Assembly: GCF_002886185.1 (NCBI RefSeq) | Contig: NZ_KZ614147.1 | Coordinates: forward strand, 17,426 to 81,425 | Origin: Salipaludibacillus neizhouensis | GTDB lineage: Bacteria; Bacillota; Bacilli; Bacillales; Salisediminibacteriaceae | DNA: 64,000 nucleotides | Direction: 5' to 3' | Shown here: in pieces, positions 18,459-27,643 of the stretch | Layout: each line of letters begins with the position of its first letter | Numbering within the stretch: the first letter of the stretch is position 1 | The notes under the pieces: model-generated | Told to the model about the DNA's origin: nothing | Databases searched by the model: none | Seen by the model: the letters and a program-made list of their open reading frames with translations, nothing else | Program-made: the position numbers and the translations under genes

Positions 18459-20045
18459 ATGTTTCAAACTCTCTCTCTTCAGACAAAAATTATACTACTT
18501 AATATTACAATTATATTAGGAATCACCATTACCATTAGCTTTATACTGGGCTATAAGGAAATGCAGGATACAAAAGAAAACATTGGAGTCCGTGCACTTG
18601 AGGTAGCAACAACAGTCTCCATTATGCCTAGTGTAATTGAGGCAATGGATAATGAAAACCCTGCGTTAGTCGTTCAGCCCATTGCGGAAAACCTTCGCAC
18701 ACTAGTAGATGCGGAATTTGTAGTAGTTGGAAACCAAGAGAGCATTCGGTATTCCCATCCAGATGAAAATAAAATAGGAAAGAGAATGGTGGGAGGAGAC
18801 AACAAACGAGCATTAATAAATAATGAATACTATATCTCCGAAGCAGCAGGATCACTTGGGCCAAGTTTGCGTGGAAAGGCACCGATATTTAATGAGGTAG
18901 GAGAGGTTATAGGGATTGTTTCTGTAGGCTATATGATTGATGATATTCAATTAATGATTATTCGTAACATATTTGAAGTAATAGGGTTTTCACTAATTAT
19001 ATTAGTTCTAGGAATCATAGGCAGTGTATTTCTAGCTCGAAATATTCGAAAAGATACTATGGGACTTGAGCCAAGAGAAATAGCAGCTTTATATAGAGAC
19101 CGAGAAGCAATTTTATCTTCCATTGTTGAAGGAATAGTATCCATTGATAGTGATGGTAGAATCACTTCCATGAATTACTCAGCTCAAAAACTATTAAAGT
19201 TGGACGAAAAAAGTGTAAATAAGCACATTGAAGAAGTAATTCCAAATTCACAAATGAAGGAAATGCTTACATTGGGAAGTGAAGCTCCAAAAGATGAGCA
19301 GATACTAATTGGGGATAAAGTCTTACTTGTTAATAGGACATTGATTAAAGACGACGAAAAAATTGTTGGAGTGGTTTCAAGTTTCAGAGATAAAACTGAA
19401 TTCGAGGAAATGTTAAATACGCTCTCAGAAATTCAGCAGTATTCAGAGGGTTTGAGAGCTCAGACACACGAATATAACAATAAGTTATACACTATATCCG
19501 GTTTACTACAGTTAGGTCAATATGACGAAGTAATTGATTTAATTCAAGCAGAGAATAGATATCATGAACATCAAATACGTTACATGTTTGATCAAATTCA
19601 AGATAAGAAAGTTCAAGCGATATTATTAGGTAAATTAGGTAAGGCCTCTGAATTAAAGGTGAAATTAAGTATTGATGACAACAGTTCTTTGTCTGAGTTA
19701 CCTCAGCATATGGATATTTCCAAAGTGATTCATATCCTTGGGAACATACTTGATAATGCCATTGAAGAAGTTGCGCTATTGCCTGTTAAAGAAGTGAATT
19801 TTTTTATTACAGATATTGGGCAGGATATTATAATAGAGGTTGCAGATAGTGGTAAAGGCATTGATAATAATATATTGGAGAGGCTATTTGAGCAAGGTTT
19901 CTCGACAAAGGATAAAAAGAATAGGGGTTATGGATTACCTATTGTAAAAAACGCTGTTGATTCATTGCAGGGTTCCATTGAAATTAACCAAGACAAAAAT
20001 GGCGGTGCAATTTTTACGGTATACTTACCAAAAATTGTTAGTTAA
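18459..20045 (+). CDS. CitA/DctS-type sensor histidine kinase
   Basis: A 528-residue membrane sensor kinase. TM1 about 10-31 and TM2 about 168-193 bracket an extracellular PAS-like (sCACHE) ligand domain. A cytoplasmic PAS follows (about 212-315), then a SpoOB-type dimerisation box with H337 (LRAQTHEYNNKL) and an HATPase domain (GNILDNAIEEV, DSGKGIDNNI, GYGLPIVK). This is the family that senses citrate, malate or fumarate outside the cell (CitS, DctS, MalK in B. subtilis). The next gene is its response regulator, and the following operon takes up tricarboxylates, so citrate or a related acid is the likely signal (inference). Confidence 0.93.
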   Translation: MFQTLSLQTKIILLNITIILGITITISFILGYKEMQDTKENIGVRALEVATTVSIMPSVIEAMDNENPALVVQPIAENLRTLVDAEFVVVGNQESIRYSHPDENKIGKRMVGGDNKRALINNEYYISEAAGSLGPSLRGKAPIFNEVGEVIGIVSVGYMIDDIQLMIIRNIFEVIGFSLIILVLGIIGSVFLARNIRKDTMGLEPREIAALYRDREAILSSIVEGIVSIDSDGRITSMNYSAQKLLKLDEKSVNKHIEEVIPNSQMKEMLTLGSEAPKDEQILIGDKVLLVNRTLIKDDEKIVGVVSSFRDKTEFEEMLNTLSEIQQYSEGLRAQTHEYNNKLYTISGLLQLGQYDEVIDLIQAENRYHEHQIRYMFDQIQDKKVQAILLGKLGKASELKVKLSIDDNSSLSELPQHMDISKVIHILGNILDNAIEEVALLPVKEVNFFITDIGQDIIIEVADSGKGIDNNILERLFEQGFSTKDKKNRGYGLPIVKNAVDSLQGSIEINQDKNGGAIFTVYLPKIVS

Positions 20046-20066
20046 TAGAGGGGGGGATATTGTTAA

Positions 20067-20738
20067 ATGCTCCGTATTTTAATTGCAGAAGATGATTTTC
20101 GGGTAGCCGGTATACATGAACAATTTATAGCAAAAGTATCCGACACAACTTTAGTAGGCAAAGTAACAAGCTGTGAGGATACTGTTAAATTTATTCAAAA
20201 CAATGATGTTGATTTGATCTTACTTGATAATTATATGCCGGACGGAATGGGTGTTGATTTAATTGAAAAGATCCGGCTTCACAAAAATAATATTGATATT
20301 ATTCTTGTTACTGCTGCAACTGAAAAAGAATTTATGGAAAAAGCAATTCGCATGGGAATAAGGGGAATTATTATAAAGCCAGCAACTTTTGAAAGATTTC
20401 AGGCAACAATTTTGCAATATCAAGAAGCAAAGGCATCTTTTGATGAAGTAGATGAAATAGATCAATCCTTTATTGATCGCTATTTCGGCATCGAAAGTGC
20501 TCAAGTAGAAAATAAAACATATGCAAAAGGCATTGATCCTTTAACACTCAACAAAGTGAAAGACATACTTGTTATTACTCCTAAAGGGACATCTGTTGAA
20601 AAAATGGGTGAACAAATGGGAGCATCCAGAACCACAGCTAGACGTTATTTGGAATACTTAGTTTCAGTAGATTACTGTTACGCAAAATTAGATTATGGTA
20701 TTGTCGGCCGTCCAGAGCGTCATTATTACCGTAAATGA
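20067..20738 (+). CDS. CitT/DctR-type response regulator
   Basis: A 223-residue partner of the kinase 21 bp upstream. The receiver domain has the acidic pocket (EDD at 8-10), phospho-acceptor D54 in LLDNYMPDG, and a Thr/Lys switch pair. A linker and a winged-helix-like DNA-binding domain follow (GTSVEKMGEQMGASRTTARR), typical of the CitB/DctR family. The Shine-Dalgarno is GAGGGGGGATATTGTTAA. A terminator follows, so it is not cotranscribed with tctC but probably activates it. Confidence 0.92.
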   Translation: MLRILIAEDDFRVAGIHEQFIAKVSDTTLVGKVTSCEDTVKFIQNNDVDLILLDNYMPDGMGVDLIEKIRLHKNNIDIILVTAATEKEFMEKAIRMGIRGIIIKPATFERFQATILQYQEAKASFDEVDEIDQSFIDRYFGIESAQVENKTYAKGIDPLTLNKVKDILVITPKGTSVEKMGEQMGASRTTARRYLEYLVSVDYCYAKLDYGIVGRPERHYYRK

Positions 20739-20769
20739 AATAACCTATATTCATATAGGTTATTTTTTG
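20739..20769 (+). terminator. Terminator after the response regulator
   Basis: Perfect stem AATAACCTAT/ATAGGTTATT with TTTTTTG following. Confidence 0.9.
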
Positions 20770-20817
20770 TGGTTTTTATGAACAAAAAGAAAATAAAGAA
20801 CTTTATGGAACTTAGAT

Positions 20818-20831
20818 TGTAAACGGTTACA
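20818..20831 (+). promoter_or_regulatory. CcpA cre site before tctC
   Basis: TGTAAACGGTTACA is a symmetric match to the catabolite-responsive element consensus TGWNANCGNTNWCA. It lies 76 bp before tctC, so carbon catabolite control of tricarboxylate uptake is likely. Confidence 0.8.
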
Positions 20832-20906
20832 TAACGAAAGATAGACTTTATACTTCATTTAAGAGATGGCATTGTCACTCAAATTTCACAAACAGGGGGT
20901 CTTTTT

Positions 20907-21956
20907 ATGAAACAATTAGGAACATTACTATTTATTTGTTTCACTGCATTCATATTAGTTGCGTGCAATTCGAATAATGCGGTTGACAGTAATGAAAGCG
21001 CAAACAACAGTAACAGTGAAGATAACGTTAATAGTGAAGACGGAGGTAAATTTGAACCAACGCAATCAATCGAAGTTGTTGCTCCGGGTGGTGCAGGTGG
21101 TGGATGGGATACTACCGCACGTGAAGTTGTAAAAACATTTGGTGAAACCGGAATTATTGATTCCAATATGGCTGTGATCAACAAAGAAGGTGGCGGTGGT
21201 GCTATTGCATGGGCTTATATTCATAAAAAAGATGATAGCCCTTACAATTTATTTGTATCTTCACCACCAATTATGTTTGTTCCATTAAATGGACAATCTG
21301 ATTATGGCCATGAAGACTTTACTCCACTATCAAATATGATTGCAGATTATGCAGCATTTGCCGTGAATGCTGACAGTGAATACAACGACTTAAATGAGTT
21401 ATTTGCTGCGATGAAAGAGGATCCAGAAAGTGTAACCGTGATTGGTGCATCAGCACCTGGTAGTATGGATCACATCCAGTTTATCCGTATAGCCAAAGCT
21501 GCTGGAGTAGATGTAAAAAAGGTGAAGTACGTGTCAGATCAAGATGGTGGTGCATTAACGTCATTATTGAACGGTAGTGTTGATGTTTACTCAACGGGTG
21601 TAGCTGAAACCGTAGAACAAGTGCGTGCTGGGAACATAAAAGTACTAGGTATTACTGCGGAAGAAAGATTAGAAGGAGACGTTTTATCAGACTTCCCAAC
21701 TGCTATTGAGCAAGGGATAGATGAGACATTTGTCAACTGGCGTGGATTTTTTGGTCCACCGAATATGGATCAGGCTGCAATTGAATACTACGAAGAAAAA
21801 TTTCAAGAACTTAGCGATTCGGAAGAATTTGCAGAAATTCGAAAAAAGTATGGATGGAATGAAATGTATTTGAATCATGAAGAATATACACAGTTTTTGG
21901 ATGAAGAAAAAGAAGAGATTCAAACATTGTTAGATGAAGTAGGACTTGGAAATTAA
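20907..21956 (+). CDS. tctC: Tripartite tricarboxylate transporter binding protein TctC
   Basis: A 349-residue lipoprotein (lipobox LVAC, Cys20) of the Bug/TctC family that delivers substrate to the TctAB membrane complex. After an acidic Asn/Ser linker the mature domain starts with the family pattern IEVVAPGGAGGGWDTTAR, whose glycines bind a carboxylate, and it also has the GGGGAIAWAYI block. AGGGGG precedes the ATG. It is the first gene of tctC-tctB-tctA plus permease. The class carries citrate, tricarballylate and other carboxylates; the kinase pair upstream supports this. Confidence 0.93.
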   Translation: MKQLGTLLFICFTAFILVACNSNNAVDSNESANNSNSEDNVNSEDGGKFEPTQSIEVVAPGGAGGGWDTTAREVVKTFGETGIIDSNMAVINKEGGGGAIAWAYIHKKDDSPYNLFVSSPPIMFVPLNGQSDYGHEDFTPLSNMIADYAAFAVNADSEYNDLNELFAAMKEDPESVTVIGASAPGSMDHIQFIRIAKAAGVDVKKVKYVSDQDGGALTSLLNGSVDVYSTGVAETVEQVRAGNIKVLGITAEERLEGDVLSDFPTAIEQGIDETFVNWRGFFGPPNMDQAAIEYYEEKFQELSDSEEFAEIRKKYGWNEMYLNHEEYTQFLDEEKEEIQTLLDEVGLGN

Positions 21957-22025
21957 TATATCTTGAGATAGAACTATTTGGTTACTCGAATAGTTTTATC
22001 TTCTCTATTGATGGGAGGGTTATTC

Positions 22026-22484
22026 ATGATAAAAACGATGAATCAACGAATTGGTTTGATATTATTTTTATTGGCAGCTGTTTATTTGATATTAAGTTAT
22101 CAATTACCTTCGTATCCTTATACAGCTGTTGATGCAGATGTCATTCCGAAAGGACTGGGTTGGTTCCTACTCGTATTATCGTTTTTTTTGTATTTCTCGA
22201 AAGCAATTGAAACTGACGCCGAGAAAGCCAAAAGAGCAATTCCAAAAAAAGAAGTACTTGTTTTAGCTTCGGTATTTGGAATGATATTTGTTTACATTTT
22301 ATTTTTTGAACTCATTGGTTTTGTTATCATGACTGCTATATTTATTTTCTTTAGTTCATGGTTTTTAGGATACGAGAAATGGAAAACCAACTTGGCTGTG
22401 TCCATATTATTCCCGGTCATATTATACTGCATTTTTGTTTTCGCTTTAGGAATTGTATTACCAAAAGGAATCTTACCTATATAG
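22026..22484 (+). CDS. tctB: Tripartite tricarboxylate transporter small subunit TctB
   Basis: A 152-residue membrane protein with four hydrophobic segments, as in TctB. The early YTAVDADVIPKGLGW motif and the later EKWKTNLAVSIL are typical. The frame opens at 21978, but GGGAGGG 7 nt before the ATG at 22026 marks the true start. It lies between tctC (69 bp) and tctA (16 bp). Confidence 0.9.
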   Translation: MIKTMNQRIGLILFLLAAVYLILSYQLPSYPYTAVDADVIPKGLGWFLLVLSFFLYFSKAIETDAEKAKRAIPKKEVLVLASVFGMIFVYILFFELIGFVIMTAIFIFFSSWFLGYEKWKTNLAVSILFPVILYCIFVFALGIVLPKGILPI

Positions 22485-22500
22485 AGAGAGGAGAAATATC

Positions 22501-24000
22501 ATGGATTCGTTTCAAGGTCTACTATCCGGATTTCAGGTCGCTTTAAGTTTTGAAGGCATCATGTTTGTGTTAATTGGCGTTGTTGTCGGAACACTGATTG
22601 GAATGATGCCAGGTCTTGGACCGATCAGTGCTATCGCCATCATGATTCCTCTAACTTATGGGATGAATCCTGCTCCAGCACTTGTCATGATGGCAGGTGT
22701 CTACTATGGTGCTGTATTTGGTGGGTCCACATCATCCATTTTATTAAATGCACCAGGCATTTCAGGTACTGTTGCATCATCTTTTGATGGCTACCCTATG
22801 GCTCAGAAGGGTCAAGCAGGTAAAGCACTTGCAATTGCTGCAATATCTTCCTTTATAGGTGGTACTGTCAGTGTCCTATTATTAATGCTTCTTGCACCAG
22901 CTTTATCAAGTGTTGCCATTTCATTTGGCCCTCCAGCTTACTTTGCACTAATGCTAATGGGATTAACTGCGATTTCAAGTTTGTCAGAAGGATCAACAAC
23001 AAAAGCACTAATCTCTGCAGTTACAGGTTTTATGGTTGTGACAATTGGGATTGATCCACAAACAGGAACGCAACGATTTACGTTCGGCAATGTTAATTTA
23101 TTAGATGGGTTCGATTTTCTCATCATTGCGTTAGGTTTATTTGCCATTGCAGAGGTTTGTATGTTGGTTTTAAACCGAAAAAATCGCTCGCTAAGTGATA
23201 GTCAGAAGCTTGGGAGTTTAAAATTATCGAAGGCAGATTTTAAAGAAATGAGCGGACCAGTCTCTAGACAGTCTTTTGTAGGATTTATTCTTGGCGTATT
23301 ACCAGGGGCAGGTGCAACGATCGCTTCCTTTATTAGTTATATTTTTGAAAAAAAGCTTTCGAAAAATCCAGAGGAATTTGGCAAGGGCTCAATTAAAGGT
23401 TTAGCTGCTCCAGAAAGTTCGAACAATGCAGCGACGAGTGGTGCCTTTGTCCCATTGCTGAGTTTAGGAATACCAGGATCTGGTACAACTGCAGTTATGT
23501 TAGGAGCATTCTTAGTTCTTGGTGTACAACCCGGTCCACTGCTTATGGCCGACCGACCAGAAATTTTCTGGGGCATTATTGCAAGTATGTATATAGGTAA
23601 TGTTTTTTTATTAGTTTTAAACTTACCACTTATTCCTTATCTGGCCAAAATCTTAAGCATTCCACGACCTTTGTTAATCTCACTCGTGATTACGTTTAGT
23701 TTAGTCGGTGTGTATTCTATTAGTTTTAACGTATTTGATTTATATATGTTGTTAGTATTTGGTATCATCGGATTCCTGATGAGGATATACTCGTTCCCTG
23801 CTCCTCCATTTATATTAGCATTTATTTTAGGAGGAATGATGGAGCAATCGTTTAGACAGTCAATGACAATTTCAAATGGTAACTTTAATATTTTTGTCTG
23901 CAGTCCTTTACCGCTGACGTTGCTTATCATTGCATTCCTATCATTCTCTGTTCCGGGAATCTTGAATTGGAGAAGAAATAGAAAGAATGCTAAAGTCTAG
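22501..24000 (+). CDS. tctA: Tripartite tricarboxylate transporter large subunit TctA
   Basis: A 499-residue permease with about 11-12 membrane segments. The family signatures are GTLIGMMPGLGPISAIA near the N-terminus, FGGSTSSILLNAPG, and the second-repeat GVLPGAGATIASFISY and GIPGSGTTAVMLGAF. GAGAGGAG lies before the ATG at 22501; an upstream ATG in frame (22453) overlaps tctB and lacks a site. It forms the channel with TctB. Confidence 0.95.
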   Translation: MDSFQGLLSGFQVALSFEGIMFVLIGVVVGTLIGMMPGLGPISAIAIMIPLTYGMNPAPALVMMAGVYYGAVFGGSTSSILLNAPGISGTVASSFDGYPMAQKGQAGKALAIAAISSFIGGTVSVLLLMLLAPALSSVAISFGPPAYFALMLMGLTAISSLSEGSTTKALISAVTGFMVVTIGIDPQTGTQRFTFGNVNLLDGFDFLIIALGLFAIAEVCMLVLNRKNRSLSDSQKLGSLKLSKADFKEMSGPVSRQSFVGFILGVLPGAGATIASFISYIFEKKLSKNPEEFGKGSIKGLAAPESSNNAATSGAFVPLLSLGIPGSGTTAVMLGAFLVLGVQPGPLLMADRPEIFWGIIASMYIGNVFLLVLNLPLIPYLAKILSIPRPLLISLVITFSLVGVYSISFNVFDLYMLLVFGIIGFLMRIYSFPAPPFILAFILGGMMEQSFRQSMTISNGNFNIFVCSPLPLTLLIIAFLSFSVPGILNWRRNRKNAKV

Positions 24001-24016
24001 AAAGGATTTGAGGTAA

Positions 24017-25402
24017 ATGGTTCGAAATAAAGTACTTTTACTTCTTTTCTTTCTCTTTGCTACAGCTATTATCGTTTCTTGGCAATCTGAATTGGTGAAT
24101 GATTTTTCGAATGAACAAAAATGGACATTGGTACTTCTAGCATTAGCCATCTATTTATGGACTGCAGCTCCAATGCCTACTGGTGCATCTAGTATTCTAT
24201 TGTTAGCATGCATTTTAGCATTTCAACTAGTAGAGCGCCCTGAGGAAGCTTTTGTTGGCTTTTTATCACCTGCTTTATACTTTATTTTAATGTTATCTAT
24301 AGTAAGTCAAGCTTTAGTAAAGTCTGGCGTAGACAAAGTATTTGTACAAATACTTTTGAAATTTAGTAAGGGTGGAGCTAAAGGTGTTTTAATAGGTTTA
24401 CCACTTTTAATTCTATTTATGCCTATTATTCTACCTTCAGCAGTCGCGCGTTTTAAAATTATGCTTCCACTTGTTGAAAAATTGAATCTTCATTACGAAT
24501 TTGGAGCAGATAGTTTTTTTAGAAAGTTTAGTTTATATGTGATCGGTATGATGAATCAAAAAGCAACCATGGTAGTTTTTACTGGTGGAGGATTTCCAAT
24601 TCTAGCTGCCCAGCTATTAAAAGACTATGCACGCGTCGACTTAAGTTGGTTAGCCTGGTTTTTACGCATTGCACCTCCCCTTTGGCTCTCCATGATTATT
24701 ATTAGTGTTATAGTATGGTTTTACTTTAAAAATCAAACAGATGATATGGCAACTGCAACTAAGATTTTATCAAAAGAAATAGATCCCGACCATGTTTTAC
24801 CTAATAAATTTTGGCTGACAATGATTCCATTTATTTTTATGATTTTATGTTGGATAACGCTTAGTCAAGATTATGTTCCTCTAATACTTCCTCCAATGAT
24901 CTTAGTTGCATATTTCGCGTTACCAAAAATCGGCTGGGTAACCAATGACTTGATACGAGAATACGATTGGGAGAATTTTTTACTACTTGGGGCTTCGTTC
25001 TCACTGGGCATGATCATTGATTCCAATGGAACAGCACAAGTACTTTCTGAACAACTATTAAGGTTATTACCTCTTGGGGCTAGTGATTTTACCAAAATTG
25101 TTTTTATAGCAGTTTTTGTTTTTGTATTACGATTCATGTTTGTGGTTCCTTCAACATCAATGATTGTCATTTTTCCCGTTATTATTAACTATGCTGAAAC
25201 TTTAGGATTATCTGTAACTGCTTTGGCATTTTTAGTCGTCATGATTATTGGGGGTGTCATGATTCTCCCCATCCATTCGCCTACAACGTTTTATGCATTT
25301 GAAACTGGGGTCTTTACTAAAAAAGAACAATACACGATTGGAATTATTACAAGTATAGTCGTTATAAATGTAGCAATTATCTGGACATATTTCATTTGGT
25401 AA
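24017..25402 (+). CDS. SLC13/DASS-type carboxylate permease
   Basis: A 461-residue membrane protein with about 11-12 segments, related to CitT/DASS symporters. It has ATMVVFTGGGFPILAAQL in the first repeat and PSTSMIVIFPVIINYAETLG in the second, close to but not identical with classical SNT motifs. It starts 17 bp after tctA and probably belongs to the same operon, giving a second uptake or an exchange route for the same acids. The substrate is inferred from context only. Confidence 0.8.
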   Translation: MVRNKVLLLLFFLFATAIIVSWQSELVNDFSNEQKWTLVLLALAIYLWTAAPMPTGASSILLLACILAFQLVERPEEAFVGFLSPALYFILMLSIVSQALVKSGVDKVFVQILLKFSKGGAKGVLIGLPLLILFMPIILPSAVARFKIMLPLVEKLNLHYEFGADSFFRKFSLYVIGMMNQKATMVVFTGGGFPILAAQLLKDYARVDLSWLAWFLRIAPPLWLSMIIISVIVWFYFKNQTDDMATATKILSKEIDPDHVLPNKFWLTMIPFIFMILCWITLSQDYVPLILPPMILVAYFALPKIGWVTNDLIREYDWENFLLLGASFSLGMIIDSNGTAQVLSEQLLRLLPLGASDFTKIVFIAVFVFVLRFMFVVPSTSMIVIFPVIINYAETLGLSVTALAFLVVMIIGGVMILPIHSPTTFYAFETGVFTKKEQYTIGIITSIVVINVAIIWTYFIW

Positions 25403-25414
25403 TAGGAGTTTATA

Positions 25415-25606
25415 ATGGCGTTGTATAAAACAGATGATATCATAGAAGAACTTGCTGATTATGTTGTGAATTATGAAGAATACAGTGCTAATGCTTTAGA
25501 GACTGCTAGATATATTTTGATGGATACAAGGATAATAACATTAATCAAAGGGACTGGTGTCTCTTGTAAATCTACAACCAGCACCTTTGATAGTATGGAA
25601 AATTAA
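25415..25606 (+). pseudogene. MmgE/PrpD family N-terminal remnant
   Basis: The first 38 residues (YKTDDIIEELADYVVNYEEY ... ALETARYILMDT) match the N-terminus of MmgE/PrpD-type dehydratases (2-methylcitrate or related tricarboxylate dehydratase, about 450-500 residues). The frame then leaves the family after ILMDT and stops after 63 codons. More than 85% of the gene is missing. It starts 12 bp after the permease with AGGAG, so it was the catabolic enzyme at the end of this operon. It suggests the transported acid was 2-methylcitrate, aconitate or similar, and that the pathway is now broken here. Confidence 0.8.
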
Positions 25607-25643
25607 AGCTTCTATTTTGTTCTAAACGAATCACTAATAAGTT

Positions 25644-26303
25644 TCAAGCTTCTAAATAACGAAACTGTGCCTCAACTCTAGCTTCAATAACAATTTTCCC
25701 GGGTTCAATCGGCGTTTGGCTTATTTCCAAGGCAGCGAATGTACTAAATGTCTGTGGTTCTTCCTTGAAATTTTCTGTTATTTTAATTGGGATAGGATCT
25801 AACGTTACCTGTAACGTTGCAGCCATTGTTTGTGCTTTTGCCACTGCCGCTTGTAACGCATTGCTAAGGGCTTTTTGATAATATTGTTGTGAATTGGCAA
25901 CTGAAAATTGAATGTCAGAAACACTATTCACTCCATTTTTAACTGCAATATCAATAATTGTGCCGGCTTGACCAACGTTTAGAATCATAACAGTCACGCC
26001 ATTTCTCACCTGATAAGCTCTAAACACTTGTTGGCCATCCACATAATCGTACATAGGGTGTATATGATAAGCTGTTGTTTGAATGTTTTCACGGGAGACG
26101 CCCACTTCCAAGAGGGATTGGATGACTCTGTTCATTACATAGGCATTTTCCTCTTGTGCCTGAGTAAGTAATTCGTTTTCAGTAATTACCTCTAATTTTA
26201 TACTCGCTGTGTTTGGTGCTACGGAAAGACTCGACATTCCGGTGACAATCATCCTACGAGAAAAATCTTGTTCAACTTTTTCACTATACGGGTTATAAAC
26301 CAA
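25644..26303 (-). CDS. SIMPL domain (DUF541) protein
   Basis: A 219-residue protein of the SIMPL/DUF541 family (related to BP26 and YggE), which forms ring-like oligomers of unclear function at the cell surface or in stress. The family pattern RMIVTGMSSLSVAPNTASIK opens the domain, followed by NIQTTAYHIHPMYDY and ALQAAVAKAQTMA. There is no signal peptide. An ATG at 26321 is in frame, but AAGGTGG lies 7 nt before a TTG at 26303, which gives MVYNPYSEKVEQ and looks like the true start. The leader is duplicated at 18119-18182. Confidence 0.85.
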   Translation of the reverse strand: MVYNPYSEKVEQDFSRRMIVTGMSSLSVAPNTASIKLEVITENELLTQAQEENAYVMNRVIQSLLEVGVSRENIQTTAYHIHPMYDYVDGQQVFRAYQVRNGVTVMILNVGQAGTIIDIAVKNGVNSVSDIQFSVANSQQYYQKALSNALQAAVAKAQTMAATLQVTLDPIPIKITENFKEEPQTFSTFAALEISQTPIEPGKIVIEARVEAQFRYLEA

Positions 26304-26307
26304 ATTT

Positions 26308-26371
26308 GTTCCACCTTCCATACCGAATTTCTTTCATATATATGCTAGGCGAAGTATTACTGACACTTTCG
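26308..26371 (-). repeat. Leader block of the SIMPL gene, second copy at 18119
   Basis: TTCCACCTTCCATACCGAAT onward to GCTAGGCGAAGT matches 18119-18182. It contains the AAGGTGG ribosome binding site of the SIMPL gene. Confidence 0.6.
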
Positions 26372-26489
26372 TGGTGAATTTATATATGATCAGCTGTAGC
26401 AAAGTGTTGATTTAGAGTAAATTCGCGTACCTCTCTATTCTTAATTAAAGTCTAATCCACTTAGAATATAGCTAAAAATAAAATAAATA

Positions 26490-26529
26490 AAAAGCACTAT
26501 AAAAGTACAAAGTAACTTTTTTAGTGCTT
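26490..26529 (-). terminator. Terminator after the iron-binding lipoprotein gene
   Basis: Stem AAGCACTA...TAGTGCTT with inner AAAAG/CTTTT pairs; TTTTTATTTATTTT follows on the minus strand. It closes the two-gene operon 28699-26601. Confidence 0.85.
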
Positions 26530-26600
26530 CAAGAAAGGACTCCGTTTATTTTCCACCTGGAAACTGGACTACCTATAAGAATGTATCTTACTTCAAACAT

Positions 26601-27611
26601 TCAATCACTCGATATCATTTCTTCGACGATAAAATCTAATTGATTATCTAAAGCAATTGGGTCTTGAAAATACATCGTTTGTACTTCATATTCATAAATA
26701 TTACCTGCCTCTACTGCTGGGAGCTCCTCCCACAAACTAAGCGAGGTAACATCATCTTTTCTATCCTCTCCACCTTCTATTCCTACTTCTGAATCTCTAA
26801 CTCCTAAAAATATATGATCTGCTTCACCAAGAAACTCTGGTAAAGATTCAAGTGAAATAGACGCCCATCCTTCTTCAGACACAGCCTCCTCTACTTTCGG
26901 TGGCGCACTAAAATCAAGTTCGTTGTACAGAATTTCCCCACCACGTCCATAGGAAATACCCATTAAATAGATCTCCTTTTGCGCCAGCTCAACTATTGCT
27001 ACTTTATCACCTTGATCAACATGCTGAAATAATTCATCTTTCTTTTTTTTCAGTTTTTGATCGAGATTGGTTAACCATTCTTCCGCTTCCTTTTCTTTAT
27101 TTAAGATCTTCCCAAACTCTTTTAAGCGCTCTCGATAATCTAGTTCACCATACGGAAGTAAAACAGTTGGAGCAATTTTTGAGAGCTCCTCATACTGTTC
27201 TTCGGAATATGTAAAAATGATATCTGGTTTAAGGGCCGTTATTTTTTCAACCGACACCATCGTGTTATCCCCGACACTTTCAACATCTTTAAGCTGTTCC
27301 TCGTAATATGGCGTTTCAAATACCCACCCTGCAGCTCCAACAGGTGTAACGCCTAATGCCAACACATCACCAACATAGTCTTGGACAGCAACAACCACTC
27401 TTTCCGGATTTGCTGGTAATTCTATATCTCCTTTCACACTTTCATAGACTCTAGTCTCTGAAACTTCCACCTCGGGTTCATCTATAGTTTCTTCCATAAC
27501 ATCTGAGTTCTCTGCATCCACCGCTGCTCCGTCACTTTCTGATCCGCATGCACCCAATATAGATACTAAAACTACAGTCAAACTAAGGAGCGGTATTTTT
27601 TTCATAGTCAT
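26601..27611 (-). CDS. Siderophore-iron ABC transporter binding lipoprotein
   Basis: A 336-residue lipoprotein (lipobox LGAC) of the FhuD/YfiY class III binding proteins. An acidic linker precedes PERVVVAVQDYVGDVLALGV and VSVEKITALKPDIIFTY, the usual first lobe. The C-terminal lobe ends EAGNIYEYE... with a helical backbone between lobes. GGGAG lies 8 nt before the ATG at 27611, so the ATG at 27626 is not used. No permease genes follow, so it must share an importer encoded elsewhere. It is cotranscribed with the reductase upstream (32 bp gap) under the Fur box. Confidence 0.92.
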   Translation of the reverse strand: MTMKKIPLLSLTVVLVSILGACGSESDGAAVDAENSDVMEETIDEPEVEVSETRVYESVKGDIELPANPERVVVAVQDYVGDVLALGVTPVGAAGWVFETPYYEEQLKDVESVGDNTMVSVEKITALKPDIIFTYSEEQYEELSKIAPTVLLPYGELDYRERLKEFGKILNKEKEAEEWLTNLDQKLKKKKDELFQHVDQGDKVAIVELAQKEIYLMGISYGRGGEILYNELDFSAPPKVEEAVSEEGWASISLESLPEFLGEADHIFLGVRDSEVGIEGGEDRKDDVTSLSLWEELPAVEAGNIYEYEVQTMYFQDPIALDNQLDFIVEEMISSD

Positions 27612-27643
27612 TTTGTTTTCTCCCATCTTATGTTTGTTTCTTC

